64,000 nucleotides of DNA from Brettanomyces bruxellensis (GCF_011074885.1 NC_054690.1:1865001-1929000), one strand, 5' to 3'; positions 42,890-53,812 are shown, numbered from the stretch's first letter. Translations and numbers: made by a program. Notes: generated by a model not told the origin, from the sequence alone.

Positions 42890-44209
42890 TCATGGGGTCC
42901 AAAGTTTTCCTTTTCCTCGTGGTGCATAAGTAACTCCTGCAAAAGAACTATTATCAGCCATGGAGGTAGCTGTGGACTTTGAACTGGACTTCTTCTTAAA
43001 TCCCCTCTTCTTTTTATAGCCTTTGCTCTTTTTACTCTTCATGGAGTGGGAAAATTCAACCTCTTTGTCAGCTGTTGATTTCGTCGTAATACTCTCTGTA
43101 TTTTTCTTTTCTATTAAAAGAAGACCATTTGCAGCTGAAATATTCATAACCGGAATTTTGAAACACTTCAACCATATTTGGGTAGTCGTGTCTTCTGATA
43201 TCACTATCCAGTTGACTCTTTGCAATTTGGATCTGTTCTTATTGTCAATACGTTGGAGCTGAATGGCAGATCTGATCAATAGCTTCAAATTCTTTGGAAT
43301 ACGAGCTTTCTCATTACCCTCATTAGCTCCATGTATCTCACTCAGAATCTCCTCGAGCGTCTGATCCTCCTTTTTCATCCTTTCCTTTATCTCATGCTCA
43401 GTCAACTGGACCACACTAACCTTTTCCTTATCTTGATTAGAATACTTTCCATCAAAAGAAGTAGTATTGCCAGACGCCCGAACGGATGAAAAGCTTCCAG
43501 ACATTCTACCACCAAACACACCAATCTGGTTACCATCTGAGGCAGCTAACGATGGAAATTCTTTTTTTAAAGGTGTTCTCTCCCTATAGGAGGATGCAAT
43601 CTTCCATATAGGTCCAGCTTTTTCAGGAGGTTCGAGAACAAACTCCGAACGAACTAATTTCTTTTGTGGGGTTACATCTTGTACAAACAACCCCTCTTCA
43701 GATTCGAAGCTTCCTTTTTCTTTCGAATGATCAGTTTCTCCACAACCATTCATTCTGTCATACAAATCATGCTCCTCCTCCCTTCTTTTTGCGTCCAGGT
43801 CAGCATTCATTCCACCCTTGGAGGAAATCGTTAAAGACTTTAATGCAAATGTTGCATCCAAAAGCATCTTTTGACGCTCGAACTCCTCCTTTGTCTTGTT
43901 ATAGCTCTCAAAATCAGAAACATCGCGCAAAGGGGTGTTGAGAACATCAACATCGGCATCTGTCTCGTTTTCACTTTTCGAAACAGCCCGATCTATGAAT
44001 TTGATACTTTTCCGGGCATTTCTTGAGACAACCGGATTGAAAGACTTCTTTAGAAAATCCAACTCTCTTAAAGTGTAAGCCGGAATGTAATATATTGCGG
44101 GTCTGTAATTTTGGTGATCCTCATACCATTTTTCCAATTGATTCAAACCACCATACACCAACACGCTTGCATCAACAATTAAGTGCAAGGCTCTATCATT
44201 ATCATCCAT
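42890..44209 (-). CDS. NMD4: PIN-domain nonsense-mediated decay factor Nmd4
   Basis: This 439-aa protein starts with a PIN-type fold (LHLIVDASVLVYGGLNQLEKW, residues 8-28; YYIPAYTLRELDFLKK; ARKSIKFIDRAVS). A second PIN part is near residues 300-370 (IPKNLKLLIRSAIQLQ, WIVISEDTTTQIWLKCFKIPV). The very end, YAPRGKGKLWTP, matches the diagnostic YASRGTGELWSP end of S. cerevisiae Nmd4. Nmd4 binds the Upf1 helicase in mRNA decay. The yeast protein is 218 aa; here a roughly 190-residue charged, Ser-rich insert splits the PIN halves. The first catalytic-type Asp is present (VDAS), but full nuclease geometry cannot be judged. Confidence 0.85.
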   Translation of the reverse strand: MDDNDRALHLIVDASVLVYGGLNQLEKWYEDHQNYRPAIYYIPAYTLRELDFLKKSFNPVVSRNARKSIKFIDRAVSKSENETDADVDVLNTPLRDVSDFESYNKTKEEFERQKMLLDATFALKSLTISSKGGMNADLDAKRREEEHDLYDRMNGCGETDHSKEKGSFESEEGLFVQDVTPQKKLVRSEFVLEPPEKAGPIWKIASSYRERTPLKKEFPSLAASDGNQIGVFGGRMSGSFSSVRASGNTTSFDGKYSNQDKEKVSVVQLTEHEIKERMKKEDQTLEEILSEIHGANEGNEKARIPKNLKLLIRSAIQLQRIDNKNRSKLQRVNWIVISEDTTTQIWLKCFKIPVMNISAANGLLLIEKKNTESITTKSTADKEVEFSHSMKSKKSKGYKKKRGFKKKSSSKSTATSMADNSSFAGVTYAPRGKGKLWTP

Positions 44210-44694
44210 TCTTGCATCTGTAATTCTATCAACACGATTATAATGGTTAATTGAATTTGAAGTAAGACTTTATCAAAAGCCTAATATTTCGCATGAGCTG
44301 CTTTCCCACAGACGGTTGTTACGGATCTTCGAAAAATTCAGATGGAAAGTAGAGGAACATCGAGAGAAAAAAAAATTGGCGCTCGATTCCGAATTTAATT
44401 TTCCGAAGATTGCCAAGAAAGGTCGCACCCCCTAAAAAAAATACAAAAACCCTTCCATGCAATTTTTTTCAAGGATTCTTTCTACAGATCCAAGACAAAC
44501 AATTATAGCATGCTAAATACGAATATGATAGCCGATCCAAAAGCAAATGATAGTTTTTGGTATTCAATTATAAACATAATCAACATAATTGATCTGTATT
44601 AAGTTGGAATATGCTAAAAAAACAAAAAGGAATCCGAGTATATATACAAGGTCTATATAAAAAATTACATATGTACGACACATCAATCGACATT
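44210..44694. other. Intergenic, MTF1 terminator and NMD4 promoter
   Basis: A 485-bp spacer between two minus-strand genes. A-rich runs lie at 44366-44373 and 44433-44440. Nothing further is recognisable. Confidence 0.45.
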
Positions 44695-45780
44695 CTAATC
44701 ATCCTCATTTATAGGAGTAGGCGTTCCTAAAAACATTTCAAGCTCGGTATTAGGCTTAAATGGCCAATAATAGTATACTTCGCTCATTTTAACAAATTCT
44801 TCCTCGGTAACATAGGGCAGAACTTTCTGCAAAAGATCGTCACTTAAGTGCTGCTTAAAATAGTCTTCTGCACCGGGTCCAAGCGTATACAAATTATCCA
44901 CAACCCTGTTACTTGGACAGATAAGCATCTTATGAATCAGAACCTGCAATTCATCTGGGTATTTGATATCAAATTTGGAGTAATTTGACTGAAACTCGAC
45001 AAGGCATGCATCTTTCCTAGCGGTCATAGTAGGAAGTTGAATTGCATCTGGATATAATTTTGTAAGGTACCTTTCTGCGGGTCTATATTTACTGAAGTTC
45101 GAATAGGCAATCACTTTCACATCAGAAAAAATATTAGTCATCAAAGCATTTGATCTTCTATGCCGTGACCCCATTGGTCCGATAAACTTTAAGCATTCGG
45201 ATGGTTGCATCCACGCCAAAAATTTGACATTGTTAAATTGGAAAATGGATGTTTTCATTTGATTGAAGAATAAAAGGACTCTTAGTGATCGCGACCCTGT
45301 AAATCCCATAAATGTACCTACCAATAGAAGAGTATCGTTAATTTTAGAGAGATCTGTTTGCTCCTGAGGGGTGATCCACTTTTCATTCAGCGCCTTTCTA
45401 ATGAATGAATGCTTCAAAAGCTTATTGGCCTGGCCAAGGTCAACCTTCACATCTCTCATCAATGGGTCTTTATCCGTTATCTGCTTCCAGAATGCGCCGG
45501 CTGACGGGCTTTCCGGATATAAAACATGATTCTTCGGGTGGAGTTCTTGATGCATGTAATACGCAAAAGGGGAAAAAGACGTACAAACGTCCACAATGTT
45601 TAGTTTTTCTGATGAAGAAGGATACTGCTTCCTCAAATTTAGCCTCTTGAATATCTTTGCAAATGTATCCTGCTCGAAAAATAGCTTTGTGTCCACATTT
45701 TTCTCTTTAATCATTTTCATTGCATCGGTGTATGACTTAGACTGGGCACCAATGCCACGCAATGTTGCATACAACCCCAT
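44695..45780 (-). CDS. MTF1: Mitochondrial transcription specificity factor Mtf1
   Basis: This 361-aa protein resembles rRNA adenine dimethylases, the fold from which mtTFB arose. Visible features are an N-terminal Rossmann start (EKLNIVDVCTSFSPFAYYMH), FLAWMQPSECLKFIGPMGSRHRRS as in the yeast LLWMPSTTARKLLARPGMHSRS block, and a C-terminal WPFKPNTELEMF matching WPFKPDILMDF of S. cerevisiae Mtf1. Mtf1 pairs with the single-subunit polymerase Rpo41 and melts mitochondrial promoters. It is divergent from TAF7, as YMR228W is from YMR227C, which supports the call. Confidence 0.9.
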   Translation of the reverse strand: MGLYATLRGIGAQSKSYTDAMKMIKEKNVDTKLFFEQDTFAKIFKRLNLRKQYPSSSEKLNIVDVCTSFSPFAYYMHQELHPKNHVLYPESPSAGAFWKQITDKDPLMRDVKVDLGQANKLLKHSFIRKALNEKWITPQEQTDLSKINDTLLLVGTFMGFTGSRSLRVLLFFNQMKTSIFQFNNVKFLAWMQPSECLKFIGPMGSRHRRSNALMTNIFSDVKVIAYSNFSKYRPAERYLTKLYPDAIQLPTMTARKDACLVEFQSNYSKFDIKYPDELQVLIHKMLICPSNRVVDNLYTLGPGAEDYFKQHLSDDLLQKVLPYVTEEEFVKMSEVYYYWPFKPNTELEMFLGTPTPINEDD

Positions 45781-46181
45781 TTTTCAAAAGAATTCAACAG
45801 CTTCTTGGCAGCTGAAAGTATAATCGATACAATGCTGCTAATTACAAGAGCCAAATCAGGTTATTTCCACGATATATGTTCAACAAAGTAAGTTTTCAAA
45901 TAGTGAAAAGTTTGGTTCAGATAATCATTTAGGGAGTTCGAGGGAGATGAGGGGGAAGAAAAAAAAAATAAAATAAAGATAATTCAGGGGTTACATGTGC
46001 AACGAAGTAAATAATCCTTTGCTTGACATTATACAATTGTTTATTCCTTGGTCCCCAAAGAAACTAATTTCCTTAAAACTAAATTATCAAGTTAAACAAT
46101 ATATATTCAAATATTAATTCGAAAAGCAGGTGGACTATTCTCGTTAGATCAGTTTAGTACTAGCAATAACAGCCATTTGCA
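45781..46181. promoter_or_regulatory. Divergent promoter, MTF1 and TAF7
   Basis: The 401 bp between the two start codons serve both genes. An A-rich tract (45960-45974) and AT-rich sequence lie mid-way. No specific factor site is identified. Confidence 0.5.
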
Positions 46182-47783
46182 ATGCCAAAAATCACATTGA
46201 AGTTATCAACAAGAGTGAGTGGAGTAAAGAATGAGGAAAATGTGATGAGGAGTAATAAGACAACGAAGATTAAGTTAAAGCAGCCGAAACGAACTAAGAG
46301 GAAGGTGATTAAAAAAAGTCAATCGGGTAGAAAGAGCACATCTCTTCCTAGGATAAAGTTAAAAACTCACAAGAAGAAAATGCCCACTATCAGAGTGAAA
46401 CCGACGATGATTCCTGCAGATGGTTATGATTCCGAAGATCCAGAGCGTGAGGATGATCCATTAATGGAGGATGGTATAATTCTTCGAATGCTTCCAGACG
46501 AATCTCTTGATACACTCCGTGCTTGTGTTGAATCTGGGGATATGAACGGCATTGCTGTTAAATGGAAGGATAGAAAGAGAGCAGTTCTTAAAATTCACGG
46601 AGCAATATACGGGGGGAAGTTGGTGAATCTACCAACCATCATTGAAGTGCATAAAAGTATAAACAAGAAGAGTATATACAAGACCATGGACGTGTGCCAG
46701 ATGCTACTAATAGTGAAAAAATTGGATTATGAAGAGGAAGTCAATGAAATACCTGTGGATAGTGAATACGGAGAAACATATCCGGACGGAATAACGGAAC
46801 CGATGATTCAGTGCAAGAGCAGATTTGAAAAAAGGTATGAAGAGCAGGTGATACAGAATGTGGAGGATGAAGTTGATAGATTACTTAAGCTGGATGAGCA
46901 GGCGGATACCAGCACTTACGAATTTATAGACTCCTCGATGTTGGACGATCCTAAAGTTCGTCTCGCGCTTTCATCTGGAATGGAGAGAAGACTGCATAGA
47001 AGAAGAAGAAAGAAGAAATCAAAGCATCAACGTACTGCAGTTAGCAGCGCTACTCAGAGCACTACGAGCTCTATTACTGGAGTTAGTGAGAGTACGGAAA
47101 AGCAGAATGAGGAGGACTTGGATAGTGAATTGGATAAATTGATTGGTGAGGAGGAAAGTTCCGAAGAAGAAGAAGAAGAGGAGGAGGGCGATGAAGATAT
47201 AGGAGGTTTGACCAAGGCCAAGGTGGAAGAGGATGAAGGAGAGCAAGAGGAAATAGTTGAAGGTGCACCAACGGAAACGGAAGGAGAAGGTGAGGAAGAA
47301 GAGGAAGAGGAAGAAGGAGCAAATAGATCATCTGAAGATGAAGATGAAGACGAAGATGAAGATGAAGACGAGGATGAAGATGAGGACGAAGATGAAGACG
47401 AAACGACAGGAAAAGCAAGGACGTTTGCGAAAGGCGGAGAAGTTGATGAAATGAAACAGCACAATGCAATTGTTATGGAGGAAATCTCTGAGTTGGAGTC
47501 GACAATTGAACAGAAGCACAAAGATCTTGAAAAGGCCAATAATCCAATCATGAGAAACAGAATAAACGATGTGATAAATCGGCTTCGGCAAGAGTTGGAT
47601 ATCAAGAAGAGCCAGATCATTGAGGAAAACCCAGAAAAGGGAAATAAAGAGGAAAACGAGGAGAAGCAAAAGAATGAAGAAGACAATAAGAATAATGCCA
47701 GTGAGATGGATGTTGATGATGAGGAGGAAGAGGGTTCGAAAGGGAAGAAATCTGACGATGAAGATCTTGAGGGTTTGTTCTAA
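46182..47783 (+). CDS. TAF7: TFIID subunit Taf7
   Basis: This is a 533-aa protein. After a basic 75-residue head, the TAF7 domain spans about residues 92-185: EDGIILRMLPDESLDTLRACVESGD, then VKWKDRKRAVLKIHGAIYGGKLVNLPTIIE (broken here only by name), then SIYKTMDVCQMLLIVKKL. The middle contains long Glu/Asp-rich runs, including alternating ED coded by a GAAGAT repeat (about 47335-47400). Near residues 420-480 a coiled coil (EEISELESTIEQKHKDLEKA) with NPIMRNRINDVI matches TAF7 tails. Taf7 binds Taf1 in TFIID and helps start polymerase II transcription. It is convergent with PEF1. Confidence 0.92.
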   Translation: MPKITLKLSTRVSGVKNEENVMRSNKTTKIKLKQPKRTKRKVIKKSQSGRKSTSLPRIKLKTHKKKMPTIRVKPTMIPADGYDSEDPEREDDPLMEDGIILRMLPDESLDTLRACVESGDMNGIAVKWKDRKRAVLKIHGAIYGGKLVNLPTIIEVHKSINKKSIYKTMDVCQMLLIVKKLDYEEEVNEIPVDSEYGETYPDGITEPMIQCKSRFEKRYEEQVIQNVEDEVDRLLKLDEQADTSTYEFIDSSMLDDPKVRLALSSGMERRLHRRRRKKKSKHQRTAVSSATQSTTSSITGVSESTEKQNEEDLDSELDKLIGEEESSEEEEEEEEGDEDIGGLTKAKVEEDEGEQEEIVEGAPTETEGEGEEEEEEEEGANRSSEDEDEDEDEDEDEDEDEDEDEDETTGKARTFAKGGEVDEMKQHNAIVMEEISELESTIEQKHKDLEKANNPIMRNRINDVINRLRQELDIKKSQIIEENPEKGNKEENEEKQKNEEDNKNNASEMDVDDEEEEGSKGKKSDDEDLEGLF

Positions 47784-48007
47784 TAGAGGCATACAATTTT
47801 GGATTGAACGGGCATTTGTATTAAAGTGCATGAGATGTAAAAACACTCGGCATTAATTATTCGGTGCATGTTCTATAAAGATATTCCAGGCAACCGACAG
47901 TATTATATAGAAAGAAATTAAGAGCATTTTAAATATCGTGTAGCAAAGCACAAAGCTGCAAGCAGGATCCGAACTAAAGAGAGTAAACAAGTTTGTGCTC
48001 ATCTTGC

Positions 48008-48967
48008 TTATATAGCATGGTCGAGATCACGTTCGTATTTACGAATAATGACAACTGCCATTATAAATCTCTCAATGTCAACATAGCTGGAGTTCTCGAA
48101 TATTCGCGACAAGAGTTCATCGGGACAACTCATCCCGTTGAGTTTTAGAGCCTGCACGAACTCTCTGTACTCCAATGTGTGCGACTGGTCCCTGTCATAG
48201 TAATTAAAAGATTCCCAGCAGCCTTTAATAAAAGAGCAGAGCCGAACAAATCCACGAAAATCCAATTGGCCGTGCGAATTCTTGGTTGCAAATGTTCTCG
48301 AAAGGATTCTGCAAGCCTTGAGACTGAAGCTTTGATTTGTTTCTGGAGATATAAGTACTCCGGATAATTCCGGCACGCCAATCAGCTCGCTTGGAAATCT
48401 TTCGAAAAGTGCCAAAAGCTGCGAATTGTGAACACTGATAGAGTCATCTTTCATCCCAGAAAGAATCCGAATGAGATCTCCGTACACCTGAGGCCTTTTA
48501 CGCGAGTCCGGCATTGTTCCAAGTGATGTAAATGTATATATGTCAGATGGTCTGGATGAGGTGGATGAAGAAGAAGATCGGGATGACCCCAGACGTCTGC
48601 CAGTTGAAAGTGTGGGATGCAGTGGTCTGGATTGATAAGTCTTGGGTTGAATAACCTGGGGTTGATTTAAAAGACCAGGATTCCTCTGGGGAGTCCCATC
48701 AGGCTGCACGTAGTAATAATTATTAATGATGGTGGGTGGGGTTGGTGGTAGAGGTCTGGACTGGAATTGGGGCTGCACAATATTCTGGTTGGTCTGGATA
48801 TTCTGTGTTGTCATCTGTTGTAATCCCTGGCTTTGATTAGGCTGATTCAGATTCAGTTTCCGCCCGGTTGCAGCCTGTGGAGCCAACATGTTTGGGTTTG
48901 GAGCTGGCTGATAGTTACTATCATTGAGACTAAGATCAAGTGGCTTCTTCTTCCGGTGGCGAAACAT
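48008..48967 (-). CDS. PEF1: Penta-EF-hand protein Pef1
   Basis: This 319-aa protein has a Gln/Pro/Asn-rich N-terminal half (to about residue 150) and a C-terminal penta-EF-hand region. The best calcium loop is DRDQSHTLEYRE (residues 258-269), with Asp, Asp, Ser and final Glu at ligand positions. The other EF hands are weak, as in yeast Pef1 (YGR058W, 335 aa, Pro/Gln-rich head), a calcium-responsive protein linked to polar growth and ALG-2-like partners. Strand and domain order are clear. The exact partner is unknown. Confidence 0.82.
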   Translation of the reverse strand: MFRHRKKKPLDLSLNDSNYQPAPNPNMLAPQAATGRKLNLNQPNQSQGLQQMTTQNIQTNQNIVQPQFQSRPLPPTPPTIINNYYYVQPDGTPQRNPGLLNQPQVIQPKTYQSRPLHPTLSTGRRLGSSRSSSSSTSSRPSDIYTFTSLGTMPDSRKRPQVYGDLIRILSGMKDDSISVHNSQLLALFERFPSELIGVPELSGVLISPETNQSFSLKACRILSRTFATKNSHGQLDFRGFVRLCSFIKGCWESFNYYDRDQSHTLEYREFVQALKLNGMSCPDELLSRIFENSSYVDIERFIMAVVIIRKYERDLDHAI

Positions 48968-50246
48968 GTGTGAACCGCAAGTTTATGTGTATAATTATAA
49001 TATTTCTATTCCTTGAAATAGACAATTGGTATGTGGCTGGCTATTGGATTGGTGCTAATACGAAGAGAGTAAAAAGCAAAGCCGGTAATGACTTTCGGAC
49101 TAGAGTTCAAGAGAAAAAGAGTGGAGGTTTGTTGTTCAAGTCTGGTTAAAAAATTATAATTTCCGTGTGCAACCACTCACCGATCTATATTTATATGTGG
49201 GTATGAGTAGTTTGCGATTGCACTCTGCAGAGAGATGGGATCATTTATTCTGAGGGATAAAAAGTTTAAAAACTCAATTTAGAGATTCATGCATGTGTAA
49301 TAATGCCATTAATTTTTGTTCGTTGCGCAAAAAAAAACTGCAAACATAAAAAATTATTTTCTATGCGATGAGGGAATGCCTGTTCTAGGCAACTAACTCC
49401 CCAAAAAGCCTTTTCAAACCTATATGAGAGTTTTGAGACAACCTAACACTACCTGTAATATGTGAAATCATACATCTGTAAAGAACCCTTAATTTCGGTT
49501 GTACAACCTAAACTTAATCAGGAGTCATATAAGCCTAATAACAAAACCATCTTTGGCCAATCTTTACGCCTTTGAAGAGCCATCAACATCCGTGCACCGG
49601 AGACTTGATTTAATTTTTCGCAGAGGCTATTTGCCGAGTTGAATTCATGAGAAAGTAAACGTCCAGAATGAGTTTTGAATTACTTATCTCGACAAAGAGT
49701 AATGAGCAGTTTGGCATTTCCTTCAAATAAAACCTTTATTACAATGATTTGTGCTGATAAAATCATTTTTTTATGCCAAACAGAAATTATTTTCAAGGAT
49801 TTAGCCGGATAACCATCATCTTTCTGGTGCTTTGTAGTTTTGATGCATACTTTTTGTAGTATTTATCTTAAAGGTCACCATTCTCTTCACATATAACTTT
49901 TTATACTTTTAATATATCCTTTTTAGACACTTCTACTTTTTTTTTTAGCTTAATAAAAAATTCAAGTGGGCTTTCAGAGCAATCCTATCTTGTTATCCTA
50001 GGAAAGATTTATTTCCAAACAAAGCGTAACTGGAACCAGCGACGGGTCGCCGACTGTTTCTTGAATTTATAATTATTTCATAAAATTTCTCTGTAGAGCA
50101 GCGAACCGAGCCAAGTACTGATTGGGAGAAGGCAAAAAAACGACTTAAGTTTTCCTCGCAGCCAGGCGATTTCAGTTCAAAGCTATAGAAAAGCTTGAAT
50201 TGAAGCTTAATTATAACAGTAATTTTCAAGAGTTCAACAATTAGAC
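48968..50246. other. Divergent intergenic, PEF1 and SCL1
   Basis: This 1.28-kb spacer has poly-A/T runs (49329-49337 and 49936-49947) and no convincing gene. It should hold both promoters. A weak PACE-like GAAGGCAAA at about 50128-50136 is 110 bp upstream of SCL1; the perfect site is absent. Confidence 0.45.
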
Positions 50247-51163
50247 ATGTCAGGTATGTAATTAGACGCTTTGTTTAATGCATTAGTTTGATTGGTCTAA
50301 TTCTGCGATGAAGTGGAAGAGACCCAACATTAACAGATGAGAGTCGAAATATGCTTTCAGGATAATGTACTAACGAACAATTCAATTATTAATTAGGATC
50401 TGCCGGATTTGATAGACACATTACGGTTTTTTCACCAGAAGGACGACTTTATCAGGTCGAATATGCATTCAAAGCAATCAACTCTGCCAATATTACTTGC
50501 TTAGGAGTTGTTGGTGAGGACAGCTCTGTGTTTGTTTCACAGAAAAAGATTCCAGACAAACTTTTAGATCCTGCTTCAATCACATATATTTTTAAAATAT
50601 CCCCATCAATTGGAATGTTAGCCACAGGATCCATTGCTGATGGAAGAGCACTTGCTATCAGAGCCAGATCAGAATCAGCGGAGTTCAAGTACAAGTATGG
50701 ATACGAAATGCCAGTGGACACGTTAACGAAAAGAATGGCAAATTTGGCCCAAGTTTACACTCAGAGAGCTTACATGAGACCAATGGGTGTTTCATTAATG
50801 TTTATTGGAGTGGATGATGAACTTGGACCATTACTTTTGCAGACGGACCCTGCCGGATATTATTGTAGTGCACAGGCTATTGCCGTTGGAACAAAGAAGC
50901 AGGAACTTAGTACAGCATTAGAGAGGGCGTACAAGAAGAAAACCAAGGGACATTACCGCGATGAGAATGGAAAGAGAAAGTTATTGGTTGAGGGAAACGC
51001 AAATAAGGTCATCGAGTACGCTATAACGTTGTTGTCTAATACTTTAGGTACCGAATTTAGAAAAAATGATCTAGAAGTTGGTGTTGCAACAAAGGGTGCA
51101 TTTAGATCCTTGACTCCAGATGAAATTGATGAGCGTTTGATTTCCATAGCTGAGCAAGATTAA
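50247..51163 (+). CDS. SCL1: 20S proteasome alpha-1 subunit Scl1 (spliced)
   Basis: The coding sequence is 50247-50253 joined to 50397-51163, giving 257 aa. It reads [12 protein letters not shown], then [16 protein letters not shown], the alpha-subunit N-terminal signature that gates the proteasome pore. Further Scl1 features are [37 protein letters not shown] and the [11 protein letters not shown]...IAEQD end, matching the yeast protein (252 aa). An ATG later in exon 2 would cut off the conserved signature, so the spliced start is preferred. It is convergent with ERG4, as in S. cerevisiae. Confidence 0.95.
50254..50396 (+). other. Spliceosomal intron of SCL1
   Basis: This is a 143-nt intron after a 7-nt coding exon. 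The 5' splice site is GTATGT (50254-50259), the branch sequence is TACTAAC (50368-50374) and the 3' site is TAG (50394-50396). Removing it joins the ATG to the conserved alpha-subunit N-terminus in frame. Confidence 0.92.
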
Positions 51164-51384
51164 GCTTCACATGGAGCCATTGAATATTCTATGTATGTGT
51201 GTGTATGTGTAATTAACGCAACAAGATACGGGAAGGGAACAAGACAAGAAGGTTTGATTTTATGTATAACCTCATTGTTGAAGCATTTCTTATGCCTTAT
51301 TAATATATATATGCTTGTCTTCTATTATATACATATAGAGAAAGATCGTTCTGGTTTCACCGACTATGCATTCTAAAACAATGT

Positions 51385-52752
51385 TTAAAAAACATATGGT
51401 ATGAACAAATATGGACATTGTTCAACATATCTGTCCCAATCTTCGCCGTACTTCCTTTTGCATTTACGGATATCTCTGGAAGTACGATGAACAAGCACAA
51501 CAAAGTAGAAGCAGGTGTAGAACCAAGGGAACCAGGAATCAAAACCGCAAATAAGAGCCCACGAGCAAGACTGTATCCAGTCTGAAGTGTAGTTACACTT
51601 TCTGGCATATCTAACCCAGCCGCCGGTCAACAAAGTGGATCCGTTTTTACATTTTATATATGTAGGATTCTTGAGGACCTGGTAAGGCAAAAATGGGAAG
51701 GTTCTTCTGATGTTATTGTCGCCAGCCATCTGCTTTCTGAAAGCATTCTTTTGCCCATTTGATGTATCGAAGAAATAGTAGCTGGTGAATAAAAGGAAGT
51801 AACAGAACACGTTGTACCACGTGGACCAGTTGTACTCTGATGGATCATGATAGTATAAATATAGAGCGCCCTGACAGTAACTATAAGGCACACCAGCAAT
51901 GTTCCAGAAAATAAGCATGAAGCCAAATTTCTCGTAGGCCATATCCCAGGTTGGTACGATAAGATCCTCACCTTTAGAGCAAGCATTTGCATACAAGAAG
52001 TATGCAATCAATAGGAACCATGCCTGTGGGCTTGCGTGTCCGTAAACATCGATTTGCTTTGTAACAGTTGCCATTCCAAGGAAGAAAAGCGTGTACCAAG
52101 GAAGCCTGACTTCAAAGAACATCTTAAGATCGATAATACCAATTCTTGGATTCAATGGGGCACCCATGAACATATCGTAGATGTGGTTTCCAGTCATCCG
52201 GTGGTAGTCTTTTGTGACTAGCAGCGTGTAGACATATAAACCAATAGCAAACGCAAATCCTGTGATGATGGCACATGTCATAATCTCAGCAAAGTGGTCC
52301 ATCAACAAATATATCTTGAAGATTCCAGTGGTGTGCAAAATCACGGCGATAATGATGTTCGTGTAAAAAGTGTAGTATGCATTGCAGAAATAAGGAAGCT
52401 GCTTGTTGTGCAAGTGCTTTAGTGGTTGGCCTTTGGTCCAGACTCCAGGAATTGTAACATAAAATATTAATTGTGCTGCAATGAATGTTGCAAACACTCT
52501 GACGGAGAATTTTGTTGGTGTTGCGTAATCAGTGATGTATCCGAAATACTGAATAAAGAAATCGTGCCATGATTGGCCAGGTGCCGGAGCAGCAAACTTT
52601 CCCTTGTAAAACCTCTGGCTTATCCACATGTAATACATGAGTTGAGGAAATCCAATCATCATCCCCAAAGCTCCTGCAGGACCACCAAATTCATATTCTG
52701 GCTTGGTCTCGGTAGCAGGTTTGTCTTTCTTTCTGTCTATGTTTTCAACCAT
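51385..52752 (-). CDS. ERG4: C-24(28) sterol reductase Erg4
   Basis: This is a 455-aa multi-pass ER membrane enzyme that performs the last step of ergosterol synthesis, reducing the C-24(28) double bond with NADPH. The N-terminus has [12 protein letters not shown] as in fungal Erg4. Residues about 420-437 show the ERG4/ERG24 signature ([17 protein letters not shown]), and the protein ends in PYLFIPYVF, typical of the family. About eight or more hydrophobic segments are apparent. The yeast protein is 473 aa. It is convergent with SCL1 (222 bp between stops). In S. cerevisiae PDR1 lies between ERG4 and PUF4; here that space is only 1060 bp with no gene. Confidence 0.95.
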   Translation of the reverse strand: MVENIDRKKDKPATETKPEYEFGGPAGALGMMIGFPQLMYYMWISQRFYKGKFAAPAPGQSWHDFFIQYFGYITDYATPTKFSVRVFATFIAAQLIFYVTIPGVWTKGQPLKHLHNKQLPYFCNAYYTFYTNIIIAVILHTTGIFKIYLLMDHFAEIMTCAIITGFAFAIGLYVYTLLVTKDYHRMTGNHIYDMFMGAPLNPRIGIIDLKMFFEVRLPWYTLFFLGMATVTKQIDVYGHASPQAWFLLIAYFLYANACSKGEDLIVPTWDMAYEKFGFMLIFWNIAGVPYSYCQGALYLYYHDPSEYNWSTWYNVFCYFLLFTSYYFFDTSNGQKNAFRKQMAGDNNIRRTFPFLPYQVLKNPTYIKCKNGSTLLTGGWVRYARKCNYTSDWIQSCSWALICGFDSWFPWFYTCFYFVVLVHRTSRDIRKCKRKYGEDWDRYVEQCPYLFIPYVF

Positions 52753-53812
52753 TGTTGGAACTGGTTCTAATAAATATGTATGTTTTAAAGCGTTGATTCA
52801 ACTTTCTAAAGTATATGATTTCCTCTAATTTCCAGGATTTCTCGAGGAAAATTAAGTTCTATATACGGCTGGTCTAAACTAGAGCGGTTGTTCTCGGGAC
52901 GAGTTGAGGGGTATGAGTTGCCGGAATTAGGAAGCAGCACCCGGCTATAAATAATCACTTTTCGTGTAACGAGTGGTCATATATTTACAAAATGTTTGTT
53001 CCGTCTTTCCGCTTTGTTTTTCTATCCGACCTTAATTTTTTTATTATTTTTTCCACATTTGTCGTGTTTTTTTCTTCTTCTCTGGTCCTGTTTACTGGAA
53101 CTCGCACGCACTTTCACATTCTGTTGTCCCAGTCAGTGAAAAAAAATTTTATTTTCATGCGCGAATTCCTCAATCTTAATGATGTATCTCGTATACGCAG
53201 ACCATTTGGAAAAAAATGTACGACCGAAGAAGTTCAACTGTTTCAATATCAAGCATCATTTGACCTTTACCAAATTTGGAAGCCTTAGATTTGAAATTAC
53301 CAGCTTTGTTGAGATTACGCCAGATCTGAAGTTCGGCCATTTTCATGGTACTTCTAAGATTTTACTCTTGCTTCACGAAAATAAATATTCTGTGCATTGG
53401 CTAGATTGTACAATGTAATAACTTTGTACGGCTGTACAGGGCATTGAGATTTGTTTGGTAGCTGAGAGCCTGGGGAGATTTGATTAGTTGTTCATTTCAT
53501 TTATGCACTCACTCCTTTGCTGTTTGGTATCATTAAAATGAGCAGAATGAATATGGACTAGGAGAAGATAGGAGCTGAAGTTCTGGGCGTAATGCTTTCC
53601 ATTCCACCTGCTTTTATCCTCATGGTTTGTAGATGCTTGTAAGTTTACCAGAACCTCCTGCTAATGTTGGCATGGTAATTCACAACTAAGCTACATCTTG
53701 GTTATTAGTGGCAGATAAAAAAGATATACATAATATTGAACAACAAAAAGAAGATGATTCTAAATATATAAGGCAATAACAAAAAAGAAAAAGCACGTTT
53801 CATGACTTCCAT
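52753..53812. other. Intergenic, ERG4 promoter and PUF4 3' end
   Basis: This 1060-bp spacer sits where S. cerevisiae has PDR1, but no zinc-cluster gene is present. Short plus-strand frames here (for example 52992-53288) are low-quality and T-rich. A TCGTATA site is at 53189-53195. Confidence 0.5.
53189..53195. promoter_or_regulatory. Candidate sterol regulatory element (TCGTATA) upstream of ERG4
   Basis: TCGTATA is the Upc2/Ecm22 core site in S. cerevisiae ERG promoters. Here it lies about 440 bp upstream of the ERG4 ATG, within the partial palindrome CGTATACG. It is a 7-mer, so chance occurrence is possible. Confidence 0.35.

Noticed and set aside
42636..42902. 88-codon minus-strand frame overlapping the NMD4 stop codon
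   Set aside because: Its first ATG overlaps the NMD4 stop, no family is recognised and no promoter separates it from NMD4; more likely 3' UTR.
50128..50136. PACE element for SCL1
   Set aside because: GAAGGCAAA differs at two positions from GGTGGCAAA; too weak to call.
52992..53418. Two overlapping plus-strand frames between ERG4 and PUF4 (position of PDR1 in S. cerevisiae)
   Set aside because: They are T-rich and unlike any zinc-cluster regulator, and they overlap each other in different frames.
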